Notes: a model not told the origin generated them from the sequence alone. Numbered from the stretch's first letter, positions 34,411-46,823 are shown. The stretch: 64,000 nucleotides of DNA from Eleusine coracana subsp. coracana (GCA_032690845.1 CM064430.1:44985882-45049881), one strand, 5' to 3'. Numbers and translations: made by a program.

Positions 34411-35449
34411 ATCCACTCTCAGCCGTCGAATCCGGAGCCCACGGCCAGGATTAGATCCACCCCGAAGGGGCATGGTCCGGGTCCATGGTGGACCCTGGAA
34501 TCCCTCGGTCAACGCCGGTCCATGACCCCATGGACCTAGTCCATAGGATTTAGGTTTTAATCTATTTAATTAAATCCTAGGTAATTGCCAGTTTTGTGAT
34601 TAGGCCCCTGCTCTTTGTTTTAATTACAGTTTAATCCTAAAAATTCTACAAAACCTTTATAAAATTATACTTATAATCCTGACTTTTTACATAATTATTT
34701 TCAAGCACTGTATTTTTACAGAAAAGCCCCTAGTCTTTTCCTAAAGTATATTTTAGCCCCTAAATTTTATAAGTAATAATTTAGGTTGGGCATTTTACAC
34801 TTAGGCCCCTGTACTTATTTCTAACTATGTTTTAGTCCTGTCTTTTTACACCTAGGCCCCTGAACTTATAAATAATTATATTTAGCCCTATAAATTTTAC
34901 AGTTAAGCCCCTAAACTTTTCCAAAATTACATTTTAGTCCTTTAATTATTTATAAAATATATTTTTATATGTATCTTTTACAATTTAGTCCCTACACTTT
35001 TTATAAATTACATTTTGAACTCTTAAATTTTTATAAATTATATTTCATATGTATATTTTATAGTTTAGCCCTTGTATTTTTTTAGAATTACTTTTAGGCC
35101 ATTTAACGTGACTGTTTTGACGTTTTAACTCTTGAAACTTCAAATCTTCATAACTTTTCAATCGTAGCTCTGATTTAAGAAATTCTTTCACAGAGCGATT
35201 GTAGTGTTTAATATTAATTATTCATACTATTTTATAACATTTTACTAATTTACTATTTTAACCCTAAAACTTTAAACCTTTGTAACTTTTTACTCGTAAC
35301 TCCGATTGAGGCGATTCTTGCGCTCACGTGATCGAAGCAACGTGTACTTTTCATAGTATTGTTTTTTTGTAGTTTGTTACTGTGTGGTGTGTTGTTTCTT
35401 AGTTTGTTTATATACTTGTGTTTCCGGTGTGACGTTGAGTAGACGAACC

Positions 35450-36831
35450 GTTGTTAGAGAACTTTCAGGATCTCCATCTTGAAGACTTTGAGCAGCAGCA
35501 AAGGGAACCAGGCAAGTGTCCTTGATGCATTTTGAACCTATGTTTTATATTCTCTCTATCTCTATGCATGCTTGTTAATATTGAATCCCATGTGTCATAT
35601 CCTGTTCCATATTATTCCTTGTCGCCTGGGTTCTGGTGTAGCTTATTAGTAAGGGTACGTCATGCTTAGTTTGCTATGTCGGGAATGGAAGTGTCTAATG
35701 TTAATCCTGACTAATGGTTCACTTTAACATAATGATCATGAGGGATGGTTAATCCTTTTTAGCAACATGGAACCTAGGTGATCCAAGCAGGAGGATGGCA
35801 AGGATGGTGCGGGTATGCACGTGTACTCGGTATAGTACTGTGGGATTGTGGTGGTACCTGCTTGGGATCACAAGAGTAGTTTGTGGAGCGGCCACCCAGG
35901 AAAATAGCGTAAAGCACAGGGCTGATATGGGTAGGCTTGGTTTAGTATTGAGATGTCTTCCCAGTTCTGTGAGTAGTCGAGGAAGGAGGACGGGATGGTT
36001 TAATCTCGGACTCAGGCGATGGACGGTTTACTCCTAGCCACGGCGCCAGAGGGGGCTTCTGTAGGAACAATTTAATTCCACAGCGATGAAACCTTAGTGT
36101 GGATTGTTTGCAAGCTGGGGAGCGCTCTGAACGACCTTGTGGTGATCTTTTGGCCTCACACCTATGGTAGTGTGATTTGGGCAACAGGGAGACTTTAGTC
36201 ACTGACGGGTGACGGAATCACCAACCTGTGGGTAAAGTTGTGCAACCTCTGCAGAGTGTCAAACTGTTATAACAGTCGTGCTCACGGTCATGAGTGGCCT
36301 GGATCCTCACACATTTAGAAAGGTGGTTTATGGGTGAACTTGGTGGGTAGCCAAGTTTGGTATGGGCGGTGTAACCCTTGGTTTGCTACAGGTGGTGTAA
36401 CCTGTAGTATGGATTCATATGGGCGGTTTAACCCATGGTTTGCTACAGGCGGTGTAACCTGTAGTGTGGTTTCCTATGGGCGGTTTAACCCATGGTTTGC
36501 TACAGGCGGTGTAACCTGTAGTGTGGTTTCCTATGGGCAGTTTAACCCATGGTTGGTTACAGGTGGTTTAACCTGTAGCGTTGGACAGATGAGATAACTG
36601 GTGGGAACTTTTCACCTAGTGAATAGGATGGCTTTTCTACTAGTTGTAGGTGCTCATTTATGCTAATGAACCATTGTGTTAGCCTTTCTTTTATTAAGCT
36701 TGCATGTCATATTTTCCCCCACTTGCTGAGTATGACATGTGCTCACCCTTGCTATTTCCCTTTGTTGTTGTACTATAAACTGCTGCTCAGAAGATGGAGA
36801 TATGGATTACATTGATGAAGACTACTACTAG
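35450..36831 (+). CDS. Putative two-exon small acidic ORF inside the solo LTR
   Basis: Exon A (about 35450-35511) reads LLENFQDLHLEDFEQQQREP and one base of a split codon, before GCAAGT with AG ahead of it (35510-35517), the best form of a GC-type donor. Exon B (36791-36831) follows CTGCTGCTCAG and reads EDGDMDYIDEDYY then TAG. The phases agree. No stop falls inside either block. Against the 5' LTR copy, every base change in exon B is at a third codon position and both gaps are whole codons. The true start and any upstream exon are unknown, and so is any function. Confidence 0.42.
36337..36590. repeat. Hairpin array and 57 bp tandem repeat in the solo LTR
   Basis: Hairpins: AACTTGG/CCAAGTT around TGGGTAG (36337-36357), CTACAGG/CCTGTAG (36386-36407), then alternating ATGGG/CCCAT and CTACAGG/CCTGTAG with middles CGGTTTAA and CGGTGTAA. 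Units of about 57 bp (start near 36419, 36476 and 36533) repeat almost exactly. The design equals the array of the other LTR family, but the stems are different. Confidence 0.8.
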
Positions 36832-37592
36832 GCGTGCGTGCCCCCGGTCGATTGCCTGTGGTGTTATGGTGTCTTCCGCTGCTATTTAGTTTGAGAGTCG
36901 ATTTAGTCTTCAAAGACGATTATTTATGTAATAATGGTACGCTTTATTGATGACATTGGTTATACTATTATTTACTTTGCTGTCGATATGTGTGAAACTT
37001 GTTCCTGGGCACACATATGATAAGCACTTGGTTTTGTCCTTAAAACCGGGTGTGACACACCCCATGACATGTTTCATAACATACCCGAAAGCTACCTTTA
37101 TGACTACCTAGTTATGGAGTAGCATTTGGTAACCCCTAAGTGTGCTACTACGCATTCTAGAAATTAATAAAGATCTCAGGTCTAAGGATCGCAAAGGTAT
37201 ATCATTCAAGACAATGACTGATGGCACAAATATAACATCTTAGCAGAGTCTTTTAGTGGGTCAATCCAACACCATGTTCTCCAACATGTGTCCACATTAC
37301 TGATTTGATATCTCCATATCAATGATCTATGAAACATGATCATAACCAATACATGTGCTAGTCCATGAATCATTATTGTCCCACATAATGATAAGGAACT
37401 AGGGATCATTTAGGATAATATTATAAAAACAATGAGTTTCATAAACAAGTCACGTACTTGTTAATCAATGCAATAATTATTATCCATGGAACAGAATAAC
37501 ACTTTATTCAATCACACATAAACATAGTCATTACACAATCTCTCATAAATTAATCATACAGATATCTAATACCCATGGATCTCATATGTGCC

Positions 37593-40500
37593 TCATGCTT
37601 GGGCTGAGAGAGAGAGAGGCTTTGTCAACGGATCAATGATGTTTGAATCCGTGTGCGCCTTGCATATCTTTACATCACCTCGAGCGACGATGTCCCGGAT
37701 GAGGTGATAACGCCATAGTACGTGTTTGTTCTTTTGATGTGCTCTAGGCTCCTTGGCTTGCGCAATGGCACCACTATTGTCATAATAGAGATCCATTGGA
37801 CTAGACGCACTAGGAATCACACCCAACCCAGAAACAAATTTTCTGATCCAAATAGCTTCCTTTGCAGCTTCTGAAGCGGCAAGATACTCGACCTCCATTG
37901 TTGAGTCAATAACCGTATCTTGCTTGGAACTCTTCCAGTTCATCGCGCCTCCATTGAGGCAAAACACATATCCAGATTGTGATCTCGAATCGTCTTTGTC
38001 GGTTTGGAAGCTAGCATCAGTGTAACCATTTACAACGAGCTCTTCCTCACTTCCGTAGACTAGGAACATACCTATAGTTCTTCTCAAGTACTTTAGGATA
38101 TTCTTACTAGCCACCCAGTGAGCTTCTCCTGGGTTTGATTGGAATCTGCTTGCAGCGCTTAGAGCAAAAGCTACATCCGGGCGCGTACATATCATGGCAT
38201 ACATGATGGATCCGATAGCCGAAGCATACGGGATCGCACTCATCTTCTCAATCTCATCAGGTGTCGAAGGACACTGAGTCTTGCTAAGAGTAATGCCATG
38301 TGACATGGGCAAGAAACCTTTCTTGGAATCTTGCATATTGAACCATTTCAATACCTTGTCGATGTACGTGTCTTGGCATAATCCAATTAGCCTTTTTGAT
38401 CTATCTCTATAGATCTTAATGCCCAAAATGTAAGCTGCCTCTCCTAAGTCCTTCATAGAGAAACTCTTTCTCAAAGAAGTCTTAACAGCTTCAAGCATTA
38501 GAATATCATTACCGATCAGCAATATGTCATCCACATAAAGGACCAGAAAGACAAGCGCGCTCCCACTAGCCTTTTTGTAAACACAAGGCTCTTCTTCATT
38601 TTTAATGAAGCCAAACCATTTGACTACCTCATCAAAGAGAAGATTCCAACTCTGAGATGCTTGCTTTAGTCCATAAATGGACTTTTGAAGCTTGTATATC
38701 TTCCTAGCATTTTGTGGATCGACAAAACCTTCAGGTTGTGTCATGTACACATCCTCACTTAGGTTTCCATTAAGAAAAGCCGTTTTGACATCCATTTGCC
38801 ATATCTCATAATCATAAAATACGGCAATTGCTAGAAGGATCTGTATAGACTTTAGCATAGCGACAGGCGAGAAGGTCTCATCATAATCAACCCCTTGAAT
38901 TTGCTTAAAATCTTTCACCACCAATCGTGCCTTATAGATGTGAACATTTCCATCCATGTCTATCTTTTTCTTAAAAACCCATTTACACTCAATGGTTTTT
39001 ACACCATCAGGCGAATCTATCAAGTTCCAAACATGATTTTCTCTCATGGATTATAATTCGGATCTCATGGCTCCAAGCCATTTCTCAGAGTCCGGTCCCA
39101 TCATTGCTTTACTGTAAGTCTTAGGCTCATCATTGTCTAACAATAACATGTCGTGCTGCCCCGTGGTTAGGAGCGTAAACTTTTCAGGAGCGCGACGTGC
39201 CCTTTCTGACCTACGCGGGGCTGGTATTTCAACAATTGGTTCAACAACAACTTTTTCATCCAATTGTGGTATAGCGGAAGAAGAAACATTTTATGGAGCT
39301 TCTTGAACTTCTTCAAGTTGCACCGTTCTCCCACTTACCCTTTTAGAGAGAAACTCTTTCTCTAGAAAAACACTATTACGAGCGACAAACACTTTGCCCT
39401 CTTCCCGGTTGTAGAAATAATAACCTTTGGTTTCCCTAGGGTATCCTATAAAGAAGCATTTATCAGACTTGGAAGAAAGCTTATCAGACGTCATACGTTT
39501 TACATAAGCCTCACATACCCAAATCTTAAGAAAAGATAACCCGGGACGCCTCCCAGTCCATATCTCATATGGCGTCCTTTCCACGGATTTAGGTGGAACC
39601 CTATTAAGTGTGAAAGTGGCAGTTTCTAGAGCGTATCCCCAGAAGGACAATGGAAGGTCACTTTGGCTCATCATAGACCTAACCATGTCTAACAAGATTC
39701 GGTTCCTCCATTCAGATACTCCATTCCATTGGGGTGTTCCTAGCGGAGTCCATTGTGGAACAATTCCCATTGCTTTAGATGTTCACCAAATTCATGGCTC
39801 AAATATTCACCACCACGATTAGATCATAGGAGTTTAATAGTCTTGCCCAATTGATTTTGTACTACATTTTGAAATTCTTTAAATTTTTCAAAGGATTCAG
39901 ACTTAAACCTCATTAAATAGATATAACCATATCTACTAAAGTCGTCGGTAAAACTTATGAAGTACTGGAAACCACCTCTGGTCGTGAAACTCATTGGTCG
40001 ACATACATCTGTATGTACAAGTCCTAATAGTTCACTCGCCCTCTCACTATTTCCTGTGAAAGGTGACTTAGTCATTTTGCCAAGTAAACAAGACTCACAT
40101 GTATCAATTGATTCAAAATCAAAAGAACTTAGAAGACCATCTGTATGGAGCTTCTTTATGCGCTTCTCATTTATATGACCTAAATGACAATGCCAAGTAT
40201 ATGTGGGATTCAAATCATTAGGCTTGAGCCTTTTCGCATCAATGTTATAAATAGGCTTATTCTCAAGATCTAAGTAATACTATCCATTCACCAATGGGCA
40301 ATTACCATAGAAAATATCATCCAAATAAATGGAACAACACTTGTTCCTTATTATGACCTCATAACCATCATGTTCCTCCAAACACTTTGAAGAAATAATG
40401 TTTTTGCCTAAGGCAGGAATGTAATAACAATTATTTAACTCCAAAACTAATCTTGATGGTAATGAAAGTGGATAAGTTTCGACGGCCAACACAGCAACCT

Positions 40501-41508
40501 TTGCACCATTGCCGACGCGAGCATCCACCTCGCCCTTTGCATACTTCCTTGCTTCTTTAAGCCCCTGCAACGATTTGCAAGTATGAATCATTGATCCGGT
40601 ATCAAATACCCATAAATCATAAGGACGTGTAGCAACATTATTAATTTCAATAACATTGATACCTGAATTAGAAGTGTCTCCATGCTTCTTCTTCAGTTCT
40701 TCCAGATAAAGCTTGCAATTCCTCTTCCAATGACCGGTTTTCTTACAGTGAGAACAAGGATCACCAGCCGCCGGTTTAGGATTAGGAGCTGTTGTAGGTT
40801 TAGGCTTAGTGCTAGAGATCTCATCTGTAGCCTTAGCCTTAGTCTTGCGCTTTCGCTTCTTGCTATTCTTTTGAACCAAATTAACTTGACTTGGATCAGA
40901 TTTTTTGATGCTTGCCTCGGCTGTCTTAAGCATCCCATGCAACTCAGCCAATGTCTTCTCCATGCTATTCAATTGAAAGTTCAAAATGAAAGGCTCATAG
41001 CTCGCGGGAAGCGATTGGAGAATCACATCTGTGGCCAAATCAGGGTGTAGAGCAACACCAAGTTTCTCTAGATTCTCAATGTAACCAATCATATTGATCA
41101 CATGAGGACTGACAGAATCGTTTTTAACTAGCCTGCACGCAAACATGGACTTTGAGATGTTGTACCTCTCAGACTTTGCTTGGTTCTCAAACATGCCACG
41201 GAGTCCCTCAATCATATTGTGGGCATCCACGTTCTCATATTGCTTCTAAAGCACAGAGGACATAGTGGCAAGCATGAGACAGTTAACATCAATGGCATCA
41301 TTGGTATGCTTCTCATGCTCCCTTTTCTGAGCGGCAGTAGCATTATCTGGTAGATCATCAGGATAGGGAAGCTCTAGAACATATTCCTTTTTCTCTTGCT
41401 TGAGAACAATTCTCAAGTTGTGATACCAATCAATAAAGTTTGTTCCACTAAGCTTTTTTTTTCAAGAATCAAGCGTAAATTGAAAGTGTTACTAGCGGTT
41501 GGTGCCAT
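37593..41508 (-). pseudogene. Copia polyprotein (gag, protease, integrase, RT, RNase H) of the second element
   Basis: Starts at ATG 41508-41506 and spans about 1300 codons, the usual copia length. Gag ends with the zinc knuckle CSHCKKTGHWKRNC (about 40730). Protease: WVFDTGSMIHTC. Pre-integrase: WHCHLGHINEKRIKKLH. Integrase D in LVHTDVCRPM; the third block reads GTPQWNGVSEWRNR, with W for the conserved H and W for R. RT: WVFKKKIDMDGNV, QMDVKTAFLNGNL and the catalytic LYVDDILLIGND. RNase H: SGYVFCLNGGAMNWKSSKQD and YYDNSGAIAQAKEP. Stops lie near 39048, 39270, 40277 and 41240, and a frameshift lies between 39771 and 39823. Confidence 0.92.
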
Positions 41509-41510
41509 GA

Positions 41511-42855
41511 TCTACAACAGAAAATATGCGAATATAAGCACTATGTAAATCTAAAACTCTTATTAAACATTTTAACAAAAGTTTATTATTCCACTATATG
41601 CTTGGAACCGTTTTCCCTCAAAACGACATATAGTGGTTCAAGATCTATATTCAACTTAGATCCTAGTGAGCTTTGGCATCACCGCTAGAAATCTAGTGAC
41701 ATAGGTAAGCAACACTTTGCTAATTACATCCCAATGTGACACATGCCCCGGCGCCAACACCATGTCCTAAAACCCAAAACCGTTTTGATAGTTTTGTTAA
41801 TTAAACCAATACTATGCATATAAATGTTTGACATTTACCCTAATAATTAAGATAGTTGAGGTGTTCTACTTTGGTAGACCTACCATGCAACGATCATAAT
41901 TTTAATAGGTGCAGCTATTGGAAGGGCATATAATTTAATTTTTCTTAAGGGAACCTATTCTAGCATGTTAATCATGTCCAATATAAATAACACATAAAAG
42001 AATAGGATGACAGGAACATCATCACAGGCAATCATATTAACTGTGAAATAGCATGGCCCCTTTCAATTGGTGAACTCTATCTCCATTGTCATCGCCATGT
42101 CTCCCGTCCCTTCAACCATCATGCTTGAGGCCTCCATGAACTAACACTTAGCTACTACAACTAATAGTTAGTAATAAATTACATGAGAATATCAAACATC
42201 ACAGGTCAACACGTAGGCCGTTATACAATAATATGACAGCCTCAATCCAGCTGTAATTAATCATGACACACAGGTCATGCAAATCACATACATACATCAC
42301 ATGCATCTTTTGGGCCATACCATTCACAACATTCTCTGTAAAAACAAGTTAGGCGAGAAGCGATTGATAACGTGTGGCCAAAAAGGGGTGTAACAATCTA
42401 GGCAAGAAGCGAATGTCCGTACACTGGTCCCACGGGTCTCAGGGCAGTGCCCTGAAACCACACAGGATTTCATAGATCATATCTATGAAATCGCAATGGA
42501 AATCCTATCGGGAAAATCATATTTTCCTGATTTTGAGTCATTCACAATGCCTCAGTTTCCATTAGATTTTCATGAGTAGACTATGGTACATGATCATGAT
42601 ACTATTGGCTCTTCTACTGGCGCACGCAGTTAGTCCCGATGGTGATTCCAGCCAGTAGGGACAAGTCACGCACGCACGAAGAAAGAACACAGATAAATCA
42701 ATGATGCATGTATCACTATCCGTCCATTTCCTTGTGAACCTCCCTATCACCATTGATCTAATCAACCCGTACACAAAAGCATGTAATAGATCTCATCTAA
42801 TACATCAGCATATCAACTATATGCACAAGATCCAAATCACAAACTACACAAGGTC
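41511..42855 (-). other. Leader of the second copia element
   Basis: About 1.35 kb between the primer site and gag. AT-rich, no frame of note. A long leader is normal for this type of element. Confidence 0.6.
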
Positions 42856-42868
42856 GGCTCTGATTCCA
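42856..42868 (-). other. Primer binding site of the second copia element
   Basis: The minus strand reads TGGAATCAGAGCC, a complement of tRNA-Met, one base from the 5' LTR. Confidence 0.85.
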
Positions 42869-42869
42869 C

Positions 42870-43371
42870 TAAAGGGGAACGGGTAGGCTACGATAGCATA
42901 TAAAATTTCTACCGTTCAACCAGGAAACCTTACAAGAGGGGATCATGGATCGTTACCACTAGACGCGCAGGCGGAGCGGAAGCGAAGGTTGGAGCAGCTC
43001 GTCCAACGTAGTCGCGCGTCGATATAGAGGAAGTAATCGATCACAATCGTCTCCTCCTAGTCCACCCGTCTGGCACCGCAGCAACAGCAGTGCCTCCTCG
43101 TGGTATCCACATGTACGGGGTTAGAGCACTATGCGCGGCGTGCTAGCACCGGCAACACGGCTAGGGTTTGTGGGCGAGAGAGAGGAGCACGGCGGCTAGG
43201 GTTCTAGACTGGTGGTCACGTACACCCCTTGCTCCGCCTCCACTTATATAGATCCTTCTAATGGGCCTCGACAAGTTGGCCCATTAGTGGACTAATCCCT
43301 CACGGATCAATATCCGTATGGCCCTCATATACGGATCAAATCCATAATGTCTCTTGGGCATATCTCCAACA
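42870..43371 (-). repeat. 5' LTR of the second copia element
   Basis: 502 bp. The outer-left end reads TAAAGGGG where the other LTR has TGAAGGGG, so the terminal TG is mutated. It ends CTCCAACA and is followed by the GCCCC target copy. Confidence 0.9.
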
Positions 43372-43652
43372 GCCCCCTTGCTGCATTCTTTCACACTGGT
43401 CCTCTTCTTTCCCTTTGCAACCTTATCAACAATTTCAACTATCAAAGACACAGTTCTTGTGTAACTCCTATCTCTAATCAAACAATGCAGCTCCATGGTG
43501 TTGGTTATCTTAACAACAACATTGGTCTCCTTGTCAATCACCGGAAAGATAAGCTCTTGCCTCGAGTTCCATTTCACCCTCTTCGCAAGCTCAACTTTAA
43601 CCTCCTCTAGTGTCACATCACTTGCAACAAACCACTCGAAATCAGTTTTCAC
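43372..43652 (-). pseudogene. MULE gene: N-terminal part upstream of the copia insertion
   Basis: Reads MKTDFEWFVASDVTLEEV and continues through FPVIDKETNVVVKI and RTVSLIVEIVDKVAKGKKR to the insertion point. On the far side, at 32522, the minus strand continues in the same element toward the proline-rich linker. This fits the N-terminal region of grass MULE proteins, but I do not recognise a specific domain. Confidence 0.55.
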
Positions 43653-46400
43653 ACCTCTGCATCTTTCCCTTTCCCAAATGAATATACAGTGACCATAAGC
43701 CTATATGAGTGATCAGGATTGAACCTAGAAATAAACAATGGTGACACAACATAAAAAAAAATCCCAACTTTCTATTGTCCATGCTTGAACCATGTTGTGA
43801 TTCCAATTAAGAATGAATTCAGCTCACCCAGAAGATAAATCAACCAGAAAAGACATGTTCAGGGGATCCCCGGCCTACAATTTCACAATAAATGAAAAAG
43901 GGGAGCCTAAATCAAAAGAAATTCATCTAAAAACCATGAAGAACATGGACCTCAACTAAATTAACATCGAATCATGACCTTGTGTTGGAGAATCTTTGTC
44001 AAATTGAAGCCCAATCGTTGTCGCGTCATCGGGTCGGAGCTCTAACCTAGGGTTCCACAGAAAGGGGAGAACTTGAGCAAGCAGTGCAAGAGGAGAGAAG
44101 AAGAGGGCCAGAACCAAAGGCGGCTACACAGGGGAAGGGAACGCATACCTGGCTCCTGCCGACGGCCGCTGATGCGCCGCCACTCCGACTAGGTGCTTGA
44201 CCAGGCGCGCAAATAGGCTTGACCAGCGCGCGACCAAGTGTGCGACTAGTTAAGCACGCGGGTCTGGTCCGAGCCACTCGACAAAGAAGGGTATTTTTCT
44301 CCAATCAATTTTAAATGGAGGGTAAAATGGACACTACACATAAGATTGCCATGTCATCAGTCAAAAGGTAGTCCTATTGGGCACCAAAAGTGTATGAGGA
44401 CGTGCTTTATGTCATGGCCATTGGGTAGAGTCCTATTTTATTAGGGTCATTGGGGAGAGTCCTATTTGAAGAGGGGACATCTGTTAGAGTCCTATTTTAT
44501 TAAATCTCCCGCATTAGAGGGGTTCTTCTTGACCACATATGGAGTCTTGCTTCGATGTCCATGAGGCCTTCAAGGGTGAGTGTCAGATCCTTCAGACCAT
44601 GTCCATGTCTTGGGGGTTTCATCACGCATCTTGTAGACAAACACATCAACCACACTTACATAGACCTCTATCTTGTAGCCAACATCAAGGAATTCCATCG
44701 GAGAGGTTTTTCTTGAACAAACATGGTGCGTGCTCTGACAGGCTGCTTGTCATGATTATTCTCAACCTGGCAGGTATATCCTAATGGCGACTGTGTAATT
44801 GTGGCAAGAGGGAGCTGACCGGGGCAGATGTTGTGACCACCATCAAAGGAGGCGACTTTGATGCAGCGACAAAGACGTCGATGCACTGGATAGTGCGGAC
44901 GCGACGACATTTGCACCCAAATTGGAGGCTACAAGCCAGGTGTAGCGCAAGAGGCACAGAAATGCCCGCTTGAAGTTGAGCATGAGACCAGCTTGACGAT
45001 GGTGTGTGATCCTGACTGAATGGCTCTGGCGAAGACGACACACTCTTAAGCTCTTTGAGGGATGACGACCCAGCCATCGAAAATAAGGAGTAAGTCATGG
45101 GAGCCAAGACCTGCACAGGAAGGAGAGGATTGTTGGGAGCAGGATGCAGGTGGGGAGGATATGGGGTTGAACCACAACAAGCAAGAGAAAGGCGATGCCG
45201 GTTGGTCGGAAGGAAGAGTTAATAGCTGCTGCCATGTCAAAGATGTCGATTCTCGGTGGAGGCCGCCATCAACGTCGTGCCACCCACAGCAAGATGGAGC
45301 CCTCACGTTGGACCCCGGCCCCAGTCAGTGTTGCCTCGGGGCAGATGGGGGTGGATCTAGCGTCTTGCTAGGGGGTGCATCGGCGTTGCCATGCTCGAGG
45401 TTGCCCGCCGCCACCGGCTCAGGTCAGCCGCCTCTGTGCGCGAGGAGGTTGGGAGGCCGAATTCGGGCGACGAGGGTAGGAGCATGTCGGGTGGAGAGGA
45501 GAGGGGAGGCGGTGCAAGGCGCGTGCCAGACACTCATGGAGATGTCCCTGGGCTTGGAGACCACCGGGTACCCAAGGATTTGGTCTGCCATCTCCTCCAT
45601 GGACGCGTTCCCCATCCTGGCCATAGCGCGCATCTCGCGCCCGTGCGCCTTGTGAATCCTATAATGGGTCTAGAGCATGCGAGGGTCGGCGAGAAACCGG
45701 CGCAGTGCCTTCGAGACAACGTCGGTCTGAGCGAGGTGGAAGACAAGGCCGCGGTGGCTGACGCAAAGCTAGAGGGTGGAGGGATCGGGGGCACGACATC
45801 GAACAGGCACCACAGCAGGGACCATTGGATGCCGAGGCCGATGATGAGGCAGCCATGGAGGATAAGGAAGTGGTTGAGCTAACGGGTGGTGGAGGGAAGA
45901 TGTCATTGGTGGTGGGCACGTGCGCGGAGGGAGGAGACCGGTGGTGGCAGGTGGGCTTGGGTAAGAGGCAGAGGTGAGGGAGTGAGTTTTGTTTTTGAAT
46001 TAATATGGCTTATCCATGGCAAATATCGCGAAGGGGTTGGGAGGAGGTGGAGAGGGGAGTGAGGTGAACCGAACGAGTCGGATGATCCGGCCGAAGAGGG
46101 CGTGAGGCGGCAGGGCAACGAGCTCGGCGGAGCTCTGCTCATGGCCGGGGCTGGGATAGAGAAGAAAGAAACGTTCAACCGAGCTGTTTTACTTGTGCCC
46201 TAGAATGCCTGGGGACTTATTCAGCCTTTTTTTCCTACCTAGTAAATAACTTGTAGAGCAAGTTGTAGCATTTAAGATTCCTCACTTTCCTCCTATTATT
46301 TAACTTGATATTCAATTTTTTAAAAAAATATTATTTCATATTTTTTCTTTTTTAAGGGAATTGATCATCATGTCTCAGTTTATAACCATAGACAAGAGCA
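43653..46400. other. Unassigned DNA, GC-rich in the second half
   Basis: No gene called. 44380-44510 has four copies of AGAGTCCTATTTTA-like sequence and may be subterminal DNA of the Mutator element. 44540-46180 is GC-rich with overlapping long frames on both strands (for example plus 45062-45655 and minus 45534-45794). They match no family I know and look like composition effects. One minus frame near 45430-45630 reads MARMGNASMEEMADQILGYP, which may be a fragment of a captured gene. Confidence 0.35.
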
Positions 46401-46407
46401 TGCTAAT

Positions 46408-46481
46408 AGTTAGTAGTGAAGAAGCAGCCATTTTGTTCCCACTCCCCTAGTTAGTAGTGAAGAAGCAGCCATTTTGTTCCC
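46408..46481. repeat. 33 bp direct repeat
   Basis: Two identical copies (46408-46440 and 46449-46481) 41 bp apart, containing GAAGAAGCAGCCATTTTGTT. Confidence 0.9.
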
Positions 46482-46612
46482 TTTCTTGTTCAAAGGCAGC
46501 AACTGCAGGAGCACTTGTACAGGCCCACCCATGCACCAAGTGCGCACAGGAGCATGCACCCAGTATGGAAAGTCTAACGCGCGAGGGGTCATGTGGAAGC
46601 ATGAGCACGTGA

Positions 46613-46625
46613 CCCCCCCCCCCCC
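46613..46625. repeat. Run of 13 C
   Basis: Homopolymer; frames through it (such as 46474-46896) are not reliable. Confidence 0.9.
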
Positions 46626-46823
46626 TCCCCTGCGCGGCTTCGCTCAGAAGGAGTGCAGCGGCGGGAGCGAGCGGGGGGCGCGTCATTGCGGCGAGGGCGC
46701 CGTCGTGACGCCGGTCATCAGATTAGTGTGGGTGGGTTGGCGGAGTGAGCTCGACGACGGCAGAGCATGGGGGCGTGGTGGGTGGCGTGTCACGGTGATG
46801 ATGACGCCGCCACGATGCCGATC

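Larger units (their letters stand above)
33468..37057 (+). mobile_element. Solo LTR of a chromovirus-type gypsy element
   Basis: A 3590 bp LTR starting TGTAACACCCTGA and ending GGTGTGACA, with no internal region. The flanks CAACC and CACCC are an imperfect target duplication. It shares ends, layout and several blocks with the LTRs at 5174 and 14264 (for example ACAGGGCTGATATGGGTAGG near 35918), but differs widely elsewhere, so it is a related subfamily. The likely origin is unequal recombination between two LTRs. It carries its own TATA-like box, hairpin array and putative exons. Confidence 0.88.
32523..43371 (-). mobile_element. Ty1/copia LTR retrotransposon inserted in the MULE gene
   Basis: LTRs of 501 and 502 bp (32523-33023 and 42870-43371) flank a minus-strand copia polyprotein. 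The target duplication is GCCCC at 32518-32522 and 43372-43376. Without the nested solo LTR it is about 7.25 kb. The LTRs are nearly identical, so the insertion looks fairly recent. The polyprotein has at least four stops and one frameshift. Lineage not assigned. Confidence 0.93.
29227..43652 (-). pseudogene. Mutator-like (MULE, MuDR-type) transposase gene, split by insertions
   Basis: Coding remnants on the minus strand run from 43652 down to 29227 and form one gene. They are an N-terminal part (43372-43652), a proline-rich linker and MuDR N-terminal domain (31590-32520), DNA-binding and catalytic parts (30390-31145), a SWIM finger with a zinc knuckle (29524-30309), and a last exon (29227-29450). 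Three things break the gene: a 10.8 kb copia insertion (32523-43371), a CACTA-like insertion near 31146-31590, and several stops. The ends of the DNA element and its target duplication were not found. Family assignment is firm. Confidence 0.85.

Noticed and set aside
36334..36597. An 87-codon plus frame with repeated FNPWFATGGVTCS units
   Set aside because: It is the translation of the hairpin tandem repeat; not open in the related LTRs.
45062..45882. Overlapping frames of 197 and 163 codons on the plus strand
   Set aside because: Two frames over the same bases, neither with a known domain; base composition explains them.
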